64,000 nt of DNA, taken from assembly GCA_030427205.1 (NCBI GenBank), contig JAUHXC010000046.1:19773-83772 (forward strand). Direction: 5' to 3'. Numbering within the stretch: the stretch's first letter is position 1; every line of letters begins with the position of its first letter. The stretch is from a bacterium. GTDB lineage: Bacteria; Myxococcota_A; Bradymonadia; UBA7976; UBA1532. The notes under the pieces were generated by a model, which searched no databases, had not been told where the DNA came from, and worked only from the letters and a program-made list of their open reading frames with translations. Position numbers and translations under genes: made by a program. Below are positions 17,901-25,958 of this stretch, piece after piece.

Positions 17901-20391
17901 GTTCTGCACGTCGGTCTATCCCGACGACGCGGTGCAGGTGGTCGCGGTGGCCGGCGAGAACCAGATGGGCCAGACCGCCACCCCGCTCGCCGAGGCGTTC
18001 GTGGCGATGGTCACCGACGCCGCCGGCAACCCGGTGCCGTTCACCCCGGTGACCTTCACCGTCGTCAGCGGCGGCGGCGCTTTCGCCGGCGAGGGGTCGG
18101 TGGTGGCCGAGACCGACGGCGACGGCCTCGCCCGGGCGACGTTGACCCTGGGCCCCGAGGCCGGGCGCAACGGGGTGCAGGCCAGCATCGAGGCCTTGGA
18201 GGATCCCGCCGAGCAGGCGGCGAGCTTCCACGCCGACGCCGTGCTGCCCGGCGAGCGGGCGGCGACCCGGGTCGTCGGGCAGGTGCTCGACAATCAGGAC
18301 CAGCCGATCCCCGGGGTCACCGCGTGGATCCGGCTCGACGCGGGCCCGATCATCAGCGACATCGCCGACGCGCAGGGGCGCTTCGAGATCGAGAACGTGC
18401 CCATCGGCGCGGTGCACCTCGTCATCGAGGGCGAGACGGCGCTGCGCGACGGCACCTGGCCCCGGCTGACCTACGACCTGATCACCGTCGCCGGCGTCGA
18501 CAACAGCATCGGCACGCCGGTGTACCTGCCCGAGCTCGCCGCGGAGAACACCGCCGAGGTGGGTGGGGACGAGGACGTGACGATCGCCATGGCGGGGGTC
18601 GAAGGGGCGACGCTGACCGTCTTCGCCAACTCGGCCACCTGCCTCGACGGATCGGCGACCTGCTCGATCACCTGGTCTCAGGTGCGCGGCGAGCGGGTGC
18701 CCGACGAGATCCCGATGGGCTCGGCGGCCGACATGGTCGCGACGCTGCAGCCGCCCGGGGTGCGCTTCGACCCGCCGGCGCGGCTGTGCATCCCCAACCG
18801 GGGCAACCCGGCGGGCTATCAGCAGGAGATGTTCGCCTACGATCACGACCTGGGCGACTGGGTCGGTCTGGGCACCGGCACGGTGACCCCGGACGGCCAG
18901 CAGATCTGCTCCGACGAGGGCTTCGGCCTGCACAAGTCGGGCTGGCACGCCGCCCCGCCGCCGCCGCCGCCGCCGCGCTGCCCCTCGAACTGCGACAACG
19001 GCAACCCGTGCCAGACCGGGCGCTGCGAGGACGGCGCGTGCGTCTACGAGCCCAAGGCCGACGGCACCCGCTGCGACGACGGCTCGGGCTGCGGCGAGGC
19101 GATCTGCGAGGGCGGGTCGTGCGTCTTCCAGAGCCAGGAAGAAGACGGCACCGAGTGCGACGACAACGACGAGTGCACCCAGTCGTCGGAGTGCCAGGGC
19201 GGCGCCTGCGTCGGCAGTGATCCGCTCGACTGCGACGACGGCGAAGACTGCACCGAAGACTCGTGCGACCCGCTGCAAGGCTGCCTCAACCAGCCCCAGG
19301 CCGACGGCGCGAGCTGCGAGCCCTCGGGCGGCCGCGACGACAGCCGCTGCATCGAGGACTACGTCTGTCAGTCGGGGGCCTGCAACCCCAAGGAGGTCGA
19401 GTGCGAGCAGGACGACAACCCCTGCACCGAGCACCGCTGCGAAGAGACCGGGCGGCCGCCCGGCCGCGGCGCGCCGACCCGCTGTAGCCCCGAGCCGGTC
19501 AACGAAGGCGACGCCTGCGGTGAGAACGCCAACGGCGACGACCAGTGCGGCGAGTACACCTGTCAGGAGGGCGAGTGCGCCCCGCCGGACGGCCAGGAGG
19601 GCAGCGACGGTCAGGAGTGCGACGACGAGAACGAGTGCACCGAGGACGACCGCTGCCAGCAGGGCGAGTGCAAGGGCGACGAGCGCGACATCCAGAAGGT
19701 CGAGGGCGGGGTGCAGATCGACTTCGCCCGGCCCATCGAGCGCATCACCAGCCGGATGGAGAGCCTGATCAACCGGGTGCCGTTCTTGCGGGTGCGCTTC
19801 GCGGCGGGCCAGGGCAGCACCGGCACCGGCGGCGCGTTCGGGGTCAAGGCGTTCAAGGAAGACTGCTGCAACAAGGACACCGGCGAGTTCATCGAGTTCG
19901 GCAAGCAGGGCGGCAGCGCCTCGTTCAGCGTCGGCGCGACCATCTCGGGCAGCCTGCCCGGCCTCGGCTTCCTGCAGTCGTTCGAGGAGCGCGTCGGCGA
20001 CAACGAGGTGGAGTTCAACATCGAGGTGGGCATCATCGCCGACCTCGGCCTGCAGCTCTCGGGCAGCATCAGCAACAGCGAAGACGAGTGCGCCGGCTCG
20101 GAGAGCTGCACCGAGATCAAGGGCGGCATCGCGCTGTCCGGCGGCCTGCGGGCCTCGGTGGTGGTGCAGGCCTGCGTCGAGATCGGCTTCTTCGAGGTCC
20201 GGGTCTGCCCCGGGCTCAACGTCACCCCCGCCCGGCTGGTGGCCACCGCCAGCGGCGAATGCGGCATCGGCTTCGGCGACTGTCCACCGGGGCCGGCGTG
20301 TACCTTCAAGTTCGGGGAGCTCAAGTTCGTCATGGAGATCAGCTATCTCTTCGGCTCATTCACCTTCGAGCGGGTCCTCTATGCGGGCTGA
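14956..20391 (+). CDS. Large lipoprotein with nine Ig-like repeats, Big_1-like and Cys-rich regions (paralogue of 21543-25958)
   Basis: The ATG at 14956 follows a GGGGGA site and starts a lipoprotein signal (MKRAWLLLACLAFVAC). The open frame continues upstream to 14110, but that part is antisense-style shadow over the previous gene. Order in the 1811-residue product: Asp/Ala-rich tether (about 33-119); nine tandem Ig-like modules of the TAPADG...VEVTGTVDD type (about 121-879); an invasin Big_1/filamin-like pair (about 884-1095, VVSLLDENGNPVP); a carboxypeptidase-regulatory-like domain (about 1101-1180); a conserved block ending in a poly-Pro hinge (HKSGWHAAPPPP); a Cys-rich region (about 1342-1578); and a beta-rich C-terminal domain. 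It is likely an outer-membrane stalked surface protein. It lies 62 nt after the Cys-rich gene and 13 nt before its partner gene. Confidence 0.88.
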   Translation: MKRAWLLLACLAFVACDDQPNDPPATDMADMTVVVDMDPGAVDGSGDAQPVDAAPDAAPDAAPDAAPDAVVDAAPDAAPDAVVDAAPDAAPDALADAAPDAVVDAAVDAEIDAVVDAAIPQLAIQILSPVGQALVSASPIAVTGRVALPVDALAVGGQDVEPDADGAFAADVALEEGENQIVATATRGDDTVEARVTVTLDSTAPVIAIVAPVDGSSTPDARVQVEGTIDDPSAVVVVNGVAAAVADGRFTLEIALNEGENVIVATARDPARNEATAQVTITRDSDAPGIAIVAPANGLVTADETVEVTGTVDDPAATVTVNGVDAAVAGGGFTATVPLAEGENAIVATATDASGNQSSARVDVVRDTTPPVVAITAPADGAVIAALEVTVRGTVDDREATVSVNGAEAPVLANGTWSVTLPLADGDNVLVATATDALGNEATAQVTITRDSGPPAVAITAPADGLRTQADQIEVTGTVDDDEATVTVNGVAAVVADGGFTATVPLAEGDNAIVAVATDIVGNSAEAGVTVVRDLTAPVVAITAPADGAIVGSETVRVEGTVDDPDATVEVNGLAANVVDGAFAVDVPLQEGNNGILATATDVAGNEGSAAITVMRDSTPPLIVIDVPADGQNLIRRVVRAAGSVNDATAVVVVAGVEANVVGNTWTADIELLEGENTVEAIATDPVGNVGRASVTVTVDSTPAGIFIDAPEDGLNTGDASVDVRGRVEGADVEVVEVNGVVVEVVDGAFALDGVDLLEGLNVITATVTDTFGNVGTARVEVVRDAGAPVIHIETPANGAVLTTSQIDVAGITNDYITGVTVSEDDLDVWVNGQPAMVLNRTFTLSNLLLQRGPNTITVEAEDRAGNRSTKSIEVTYAEEAGQRLVLISGQSQGARQGDPVQEPLVVSLLDENGNPVPESPVTFTVVRGDGELDAFPETGRELTVITDDNGLAGVNFTPGGRAGAGSHRVIATAPGFLGQVEFCTSVYPDDAVQVVAVAGENQMGQTATPLAEAFVAMVTDAAGNPVPFTPVTFTVVSGGGAFAGEGSVVAETDGDGLARATLTLGPEAGRNGVQASIEALEDPAEQAASFHADAVLPGERAATRVVGQVLDNQDQPIPGVTAWIRLDAGPIISDIADAQGRFEIENVPIGAVHLVIEGETALRDGTWPRLTYDLITVAGVDNSIGTPVYLPELAAENTAEVGGDEDVTIAMAGVEGATLTVFANSATCLDGSATCSITWSQVRGERVPDEIPMGSAADMVATLQPPGVRFDPPARLCIPNRGNPAGYQQEMFAYDHDLGDWVGLGTGTVTPDGQQICSDEGFGLHKSGWHAAPPPPPPPRCPSNCDNGNPCQTGRCEDGACVYEPKADGTRCDDGSGCGEAICEGGSCVFQSQEEDGTECDDNDECTQSSECQGGACVGSDPLDCDDGEDCTEDSCDPLQGCLNQPQADGASCEPSGGRDDSRCIEDYVCQSGACNPKEVECEQDDNPCTEHRCEETGRPPGRGAPTRCSPEPVNEGDACGENANGDDQCGEYTCQEGECAPPDGQEGSDGQECDDENECTEDDRCQQGECKGDERDIQKVEGGVQIDFARPIERITSRMESLINRVPFLRVRFAAGQGSTGTGGAFGVKAFKEDCCNKDTGEFIEFGKQGGSASFSVGATISGSLPGLGFLQSFEERVGDNEVEFNIEVGIIADLGLQLSGSISNSEDECAGSESCTEIKGGIALSGGLRASVVVQACVEIGFFEVRVCPGLNVTPARLVATASGECGIGFGDCPPGPACTFKFGELKFVMEISYLFGSFTFERVLYAG
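15112..15310 (+). repeat. Low-complexity Asp-Ala-Pro tether repeat
   Basis: A 12-bp-type coding repeat gives runs of DAAPDA and DAVVDA directly after the lipobox. The same kind of acidic linker follows the lipobox in the genes at 7631, 21543 and (reverse strand) 49570. It probably lifts the domains off the outer membrane. Confidence 0.8.
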
Positions 20392-20404
20392 ACGGAGCGT
20401 TCAC

Positions 20405-21508
20405 ATGCGGATGACATACACCCTCCTCGTCGCCCTCGCGCTCGTCGGCCTCGCGCTGCCCGGCGTGGCGGCGGCTCAGGCCGAGGTGACCGCCAGCTAT
20501 CCGGTCGCGATGAAGTTCGACGGCATCAAGGTGCCCACCCGGGTCTACGTGCGCTTCCCGTCGACGCCGATCGGCGAAGCCTACGAGGCCTGGCGGCGCA
20601 AGACCCTCGACCCGCCGGCGGCCGCCTTCGTGCAGCTCGTGCAGGCGGCGCGGGCCGGCGATCTGCAGCAGGGGCGGGCGGCGCTCGATCTGCGCTCGAC
20701 CGGCCGCTCGCCCACCGCCGACGTGCTGCGCGCCATCGGCGGCATGGCCGGCGGCTGGGCCCGGGCGACGATCGTCGCGCGCTACGTGGTCGACGGGGTG
20801 CACGTCTTCGTCTTCCAGTCGCAGCGCGAGGGCAAGCTCGCCACCGGCGGCATCGCGGTCGAGCAGCTCACCGGCGGCTGGAAGGCGCGGGTGCTCACCA
20901 GCCAGGAGCCGGTGCGCTCGCTGATCGTCGGCGCCTTCGCCGATCAGGCCAACGGGCCGAGCGAGTTCGCCGCGCTGCCGCAGACGCGCACCGCCTACGC
21001 GGTGCCGCTGAGCGCCGACGACCGGGTGAGCCTCGAGTTCGACGGCCAGATCGTCGACTACGATCCGACCGACGACAAGGTCGCGCCGGGCAGCCCGGCC
21101 ATGGCGCTGTATCAGCAGGGCGTGCTGGCGCTGCAGCGGGGCGACTGGCAGACCTTCGCCGCGCTGCACACCCCCAAGAGCAAGGACAAGATCGAGGCGT
21201 GGCTGGCCAATCAGGGGCGCGATCCCGCCGCCCGCGAGACCGCCGCCAAGCTGTGGGCCCTCGATACCCGGGTCGTCTTCGAGATGGACATCGGCCCGCT
21301 CGGCTCGGTGCTGGTCTACGCCCAGGGCGACCAGGTCGAGCCCGATCAGCAGGCCCTCAAGCGGGTGATGATCGCCCGCGCCCGCGAGGGGCTGCTGCTG
21401 TCGAACTACTACATGACCTACCAGTTCGGCCTGACCCTCATGCGGTCCCCCCGCTGGCCGAAGCGCGCCGGAGACTTCCGGGCCCTGCTCGAGCGCAGCA
21501 AGCGCTGA
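20405..21508 (+). CDS. Secreted ~367-residue protein of unknown function (paralogue of 25955-27100)
   Basis: The start at 20405 lies 7 nt after a GGAG site (20394-20397) and gives a clean Sec signal peptide (LVALALVGLALPGVAAAQAE). An earlier ATG at 20381 overlaps the previous gene and lacks a site. The mature part has two similar-sized halves, each with a segment resembling an NTF2/SnoaL-like layout (helix pair then beta strands: YQQGVLALQRGDWQTFAALH in the second half), but I cannot name a family. It is clearly related to the product of 25955-27100: both contain VYVRF or LWIRF near the N-terminus, an LEF strand, and a basic C-terminus after GDFRALLE or GPLLEHF. It sits 13 nt after one large lipoprotein gene and 34 nt before another. 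A periplasmic partner for the adjacent giants is a guess from context. Confidence 0.8.
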   Translation: MRMTYTLLVALALVGLALPGVAAAQAEVTASYPVAMKFDGIKVPTRVYVRFPSTPIGEAYEAWRRKTLDPPAAAFVQLVQAARAGDLQQGRAALDLRSTGRSPTADVLRAIGGMAGGWARATIVARYVVDGVHVFVFQSQREGKLATGGIAVEQLTGGWKARVLTSQEPVRSLIVGAFADQANGPSEFAALPQTRTAYAVPLSADDRVSLEFDGQIVDYDPTDDKVAPGSPAMALYQQGVLALQRGDWQTFAALHTPKSKDKIEAWLANQGRDPAARETAAKLWALDTRVVFEMDIGPLGSVLVYAQGDQVEPDQQALKRVMIARAREGLLLSNYYMTYQFGLTLMRSPRWPKRAGDFRALLERSKR

Positions 21509-21542
21509 CCGACGGCGGCCGCGGCCGCGGAGGAGATCTCGG

Positions 21543-24500
21543 ATGAAGCGCGCGTGGCTGCTCCTGGCGCTGCTGGCCTTCGCCTGCGACGACCAGCCCA
21601 ACGACCCGCCGGCCGACGCCGACCCGGTCGTCGATCTGCAGGTCGAAGACGTCGGAGACGACGCGACGGCGGTCGACGCCGCCCCCGACGGCATCGTGGA
21701 CGCGGCCCCCGACGGCGATGTCGACGCCGCCCCGGACGCGCTGCCCGCCGACGGCGAGGTGCCGCCGGACGCGGCGCCGGACGGCGACGTCCCGCCGGAC
21801 GCCGGCCCGGATGTCGCGGTGCCGGCTGACGCTGAAGTACCGCCCGTTGATGCTGAAGTACCGCCCGCAGATGCTGAAGTACCGCCGGTGGACGCTGAAG
21901 TACCGCCGGTGGACGCCGAGGTCCCGCCGGTGGACGCCGAGGTCCCGCCGGTGGACGCCGAGGTCCCGCCGGTGGACGCCGAGATCCCGCCGGTGGACGC
22001 CGAGGTCCCGCCGGTGGACGCCGAGGTCCCGCCGGTGGACGCCGAGGTCCCGCCGGTGGACGCCGAGGTCCCGCCGGTGGACGCCGAGGTCCCGCCGGTG
22101 GACGCCGCGGTCGTGCCCGACGCCGCCCAGGGCGTGCTCAACCTGCAGATCCTCGAGCCGCTCGACGGCGCCGAAGTGCAGTTCACGCCGATCGAGGTCT
22201 CCGGGCTGGTCACCGAGGGCGCCGCGCTGACCATCAACGGTCAGCCCGTGGCGCCGGCGGGCGGCGGCTTCGCGGCCGAGGTCGACCTGCAGCCGGGCCC
22301 GAACCCGATCGTGGCCCGGGCGACGCTGGCCGACGAAGAGGCCGAGGTGCGCATCAGCGTGACCTACGTCGTCGACGATCAGGCCCCGACCGTGCGGATC
22401 ACCGCGCCCGCCGACGGGCAGATCGTCCTGCGTCGCCGGATCGACGTGACCGGCACCGTCGACGAACCGTCGACGGTCACCGTCGGCGCGATCGACGCCG
22501 AGGTCAGCCCCGACGGCACCTGGATCGCGCGCAACGTCGTCCTCGACGAGGGCGCCAATACGATCGAGGCGGTGGCCACCGACCGCTCGGGCAACGAGGG
22601 CCGGGCGTCGATCGAGATCACCGTCGACAGCATGCCGCCCGACGTCAGCATCACCGCGCCCGCCGACGAGACCTTCACCGGCGAGGAGCGCGTCACCGTG
22701 CGCGGTCGGGTCGACGGCGAAGCGGTCGAGCAGGTCGAGGTGGACGGCGTCGTGGTGCCCGTCGCGCCCGACGGCACCTGGGTCGCCGAGGGCGTGCCCG
22801 TGCAGGACGGGCGCACGGTGATCACCGCCGCCGCCGTCGACGCCTCGGGCAACGTGGGCTTCGCCCGGGTCACCGTCATCCGCGACGGCACCCCGCCGAC
22901 GATCCACATCGAGACCCCGGCCGCCGGGGCGACGCTGACGACCACCCAGATCGACGTCGCCGGGGTGAGCAACGACTTCATCACCGGCATCACCGTCGAC
23001 GACGACGACCTGCAGGTCTGGGTCAACGGGCAGGAGGCGCTGGTGCTCAACCGCACCTGGACCGTCTCGAACCTGCTGCTGCAGCAGGGCCCGAATACGA
23101 TCACCGTCGTCGCCGAAGACCGCGCGGGCAACCGCAACAGCAAGAGCATCGAGGTCAACGTCGTCGATCGGGCCGGCCAGCGGCTGGTCTTGATCTCGGG
23201 TCAGAGTCAGGCGGCGGGGCAGGGCACGCCCCTTCGCGAGCCCCTGGTGGTCTCGCTGCTCGACCAGAACGACAACCCGGTGCCCGAGCAGCCGGTGGTC
23301 TTCGAGGTCGTGCGCGGCGACGGCGAGCTGGAGGCCTTCCCCGAGACCGGCCGCGAGCTGACGGTGATCACCGACGACAACGGCCTCGCCAGCGTGACCT
23401 TCGTGCCCGGCGGCCGCTCCGGCGCCGGCAGCCAGCGGGTCATCGCCCGCGCGGCGGGTTTTGTGGGCCAGGTCGAGTTCTGCACGTCGGTGATGCCCTC
23501 GGAGGCGATCGACGTGGTGGCGGTCACCGGCGAGAACCAGACCGGCCAGGTGGGGCGCCCGCTGCCCGAGCCCTTCGTGGCCCTGGTCACCGACAGCGCC
23601 GGCAACCCGGTCGAGGGCGAGACGGTCACCTTCTCGGTGCAATATGGCGACGCCAGCTTCGACGGCGCGCCGTCCCTCGAGGTGCAGACCGACGGCGACG
23701 GGCTCGCCCGGGCGACGCCGCTGCTCGGCGAGACGCCGGGATCGGTCACCGTCACCGCCAGCATCGAGGCGCTCGACGATCCCGACCAGCAGGCGCCGGG
23801 CTTCGTCGCCCGCGCGGTCGAGGCCGGCGCCCGCGGGCGGACCCGCATCGTCGGGCAGATCCTCGACAACTCCGATCTGCCGCTGCCCGGCGTCACCGCC
23901 TGGCTGCGTCTGGAGGACGGCCCGATCCTCAGCGGGCAGGCCGACGAGAACGGCGAGTTCGTCATCGAAGACGTGCCGGTCGGCGCGGTGCACCTCGTCA
24001 TCGAGGGCGAGACCGCCGACATCGACGGGGAGTGGCCCCGGCTGACCTACGACATGATGACGGTCGCCGGCGTCGACAACGACCTCGGCGGGCCGATCCA
24101 CCTGCCGCAGATCGACAGCGACAGCCGGCGCACCGTCGGCGGCGACGCAGACGTCACCCTGCGGCTGGCGGGCATCGAGGGCGCCTCGTTGACCGTCTTC
24201 GCCAACTCGGTGACCTGCCTCGACGGGTCGCGCGAGTGCGACATCGCCTGGTCGCAGGTGCGCGGCGAGCGGGTGCCCGATCCGGCGCCGATGGGCTCGA
24301 CCTTCGACATGGTCGCCACGCTGCAGCCGCCGGGCGTGCGCTTCGACCCGCCAGCCCGCCTGTGCATCCCCAACCGGGGCAACCCGCCGGGCTATCAGAT
24401 CGAGATGTTCGCCTACGACCACGACCTGGGCGACTGGGTCGGCCTGGGCACCGGCACGGTGACCGCCGACGGCACCCAGCTGTGCAGCGACGACGGCTTC

Positions 24501-25958
24501 GGGCTGCACAAGTCGGGCTGGCACGGCGCGCCGCCGCCGCCGCCGCCCGATCGCTGCACGTCGAAGTGCGAGTCGAGCAACCCGTGCAAGACCGGTCGCT
24601 GCACCCGCCGCGGCTGCCGCTACACCAACAAGGGCGACGGCACGCAATGCGACGACGGCAGCGGCTGCTCGGAGAAGGTCTGCCAGGGCGGCTCGTGCGT
24701 CACCCAGAGCGAGCAGGCCAACGGCACCCCGTGCCCCAGCAATAACAACCAGTGCATCGAGAACCCGGTCTGCGAGGACGGCGCCTGCGTCGGCGACGAC
24801 AAGGACTGCGAGCCCGACGACCAGAACTCGTGCATCACCTATGGCTGCGATCCGGCCCAGGGCTGCACCGAGACCCCCAAGGACGAAGGCACCACCTGCG
24901 AGCCCGATCAGCGCGACGACAACCGCTGCATCGAGAAGTACGAGTGCAAGGGCGGGTCGTGCACGCCCAAGGAGCGGGAGTGCGAGCAGGACGACAACCC
25001 GTGCACCGAGAGCCGCTGCGGCGAGAACCCGCGCTATCGGCCCGGGCGCAGCTCGCCGACGACGTGCGTCGACCACGACATCAACGAGGGCCAGCCCTGC
25101 GGTGAGTCGGCGAACGGCAACGATCAATGCGGGCAGTACATCTGCCAGGAGGGCGAGTGCGCGCCCGACGACGGCCAGGATGCGACCGACGCCCAGCAGT
25201 GCGACGACGAAGACGAGTGCACCGAAGACGACCGCTGCCAGAACGGTGAGTGCAAGGGCGACAAGATCACGCTGACCAAGATCACGCTGACCGGCAACTC
25301 CATCGAGTTCCCGCTGCAGCGCATCTCCGAGCCCATCACCAACGCCATCCGGCGGGTGATCCCGCTGCAGGTGAAGTTCCGCGGCGGCGCGCTTAACGTC
25401 AGCGGCAGCGAAGAAGACTGCTGCACCGAGGAGATCTTCCTCGAGAAGGGCAAGATCGGCGCCGCGACCGGGCTGTCGATGAGCGCCGGCATCAAGGGCA
25501 GCCCGCCGGCGCCCTACAGCGGCTTCGGCGAGGACGAAGACAGCGTACTGGGGGTCAACTACTCGTACAGCTACGAGTACGGGGTGATCTTCGACGCGTC
25601 GCTGACCCTCGGCGGCTCGATCGGCAAGGACTACAACCTCTGCGAGGACAAGGACTGCACCACCATCGACGGCAACCTCAGCCTCGCCGGCGCGGTGCGG
25701 CTGACGGCCAACGCCCGCGGCTGCGTCGAGACCCTCGGCGGCCTCGTCAACGTCTGCCGCGGCTTCGGCATCACGCCGGGGCAGCTCTCGGTGAGCATCA
25801 CCGGCGGCGGCAAGTGGACCAGCGCCAACTGTCCACCGCCCACCGGGCTCGATTTCTACCTCAAGCTGGGTGAGATCAAGTTCACCGCCAGCGTCGATCT
25901 CGGGCCGGTCAACGTCAGCCTCGAGTTCGTCATTGTCGAAGGGATCACCCTCCTGTGA
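21543..25958 (+). CDS. Large lipoprotein with four Ig-like repeats and a VPPVDAE minisatellite tether (paralogue of 14956-20391)
   Basis: AGGAG precedes the ATG at 21543. The signal MKRAWLLLALLAFAC is almost the same as in the paralogue. The 1471-residue product has an acidic linker (about 20-96), thirteen AEVPPVD heptads (97-187), four Ig-like modules (about 200-540), a Big_1-like pair (about 543-760), a carboxypeptidase-regulatory-like domain, the conserved HKSGWHGAPPPP hinge, a Cys-rich region (about 1004-1240) and a beta-rich C-terminal domain. Compared with its sister it has fewer Ig modules (four against nine) but an extra heptad stalk, as if one spacer type replaced the other. Its stop overlaps the start of the next gene (GTGA, 25955-25958), so the two are translationally coupled. 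Confidence 0.88.
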   Translation: MKRAWLLLALLAFACDDQPNDPPADADPVVDLQVEDVGDDATAVDAAPDGIVDAAPDGDVDAAPDALPADGEVPPDAAPDGDVPPDAGPDVAVPADAEVPPVDAEVPPADAEVPPVDAEVPPVDAEVPPVDAEVPPVDAEVPPVDAEIPPVDAEVPPVDAEVPPVDAEVPPVDAEVPPVDAEVPPVDAAVVPDAAQGVLNLQILEPLDGAEVQFTPIEVSGLVTEGAALTINGQPVAPAGGGFAAEVDLQPGPNPIVARATLADEEAEVRISVTYVVDDQAPTVRITAPADGQIVLRRRIDVTGTVDEPSTVTVGAIDAEVSPDGTWIARNVVLDEGANTIEAVATDRSGNEGRASIEITVDSMPPDVSITAPADETFTGEERVTVRGRVDGEAVEQVEVDGVVVPVAPDGTWVAEGVPVQDGRTVITAAAVDASGNVGFARVTVIRDGTPPTIHIETPAAGATLTTTQIDVAGVSNDFITGITVDDDDLQVWVNGQEALVLNRTWTVSNLLLQQGPNTITVVAEDRAGNRNSKSIEVNVVDRAGQRLVLISGQSQAAGQGTPLREPLVVSLLDQNDNPVPEQPVVFEVVRGDGELEAFPETGRELTVITDDNGLASVTFVPGGRSGAGSQRVIARAAGFVGQVEFCTSVMPSEAIDVVAVTGENQTGQVGRPLPEPFVALVTDSAGNPVEGETVTFSVQYGDASFDGAPSLEVQTDGDGLARATPLLGETPGSVTVTASIEALDDPDQQAPGFVARAVEAGARGRTRIVGQILDNSDLPLPGVTAWLRLEDGPILSGQADENGEFVIEDVPVGAVHLVIEGETADIDGEWPRLTYDMMTVAGVDNDLGGPIHLPQIDSDSRRTVGGDADVTLRLAGIEGASLTVFANSVTCLDGSRECDIAWSQVRGERVPDPAPMGSTFDMVATLQPPGVRFDPPARLCIPNRGNPPGYQIEMFAYDHDLGDWVGLGTGTVTADGTQLCSDDGFGLHKSGWHGAPPPPPPDRCTSKCESSNPCKTGRCTRRGCRYTNKGDGTQCDDGSGCSEKVCQGGSCVTQSEQANGTPCPSNNNQCIENPVCEDGACVGDDKDCEPDDQNSCITYGCDPAQGCTETPKDEGTTCEPDQRDDNRCIEKYECKGGSCTPKERECEQDDNPCTESRCGENPRYRPGRSSPTTCVDHDINEGQPCGESANGNDQCGQYICQEGECAPDDGQDATDAQQCDDEDECTEDDRCQNGECKGDKITLTKITLTGNSIEFPLQRISEPITNAIRRVIPLQVKFRGGALNVSGSEEDCCTEEIFLEKGKIGAATGLSMSAGIKGSPPAPYSGFGEDEDSVLGVNYSYSYEYGVIFDASLTLGGSIGKDYNLCEDKDCTTIDGNLSLAGAVRLTANARGCVETLGGLVNVCRGFGITPGQLSVSITGGGKWTSANCPPPTGLDFYLKLGEIKFTASVDLGPVNVSLEFVIVEGITLL
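21831..22103 (+). repeat. 21-bp minisatellite, 13 units (AEVPPVD)
   Basis: Thirteen uninterrupted 21-bp units encode Ala-Glu-Val-Pro-Pro-Val-Asp. Units 1-4 use GCT GAA GTA codons; units 5-13 use GCC GAG GTC and are identical apart from one GTC to ATC change in unit 8. The two codon styles mark two rounds of expansion. In-frame copy changes would alter stalk length without breaking the gene. Confidence 0.95.
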
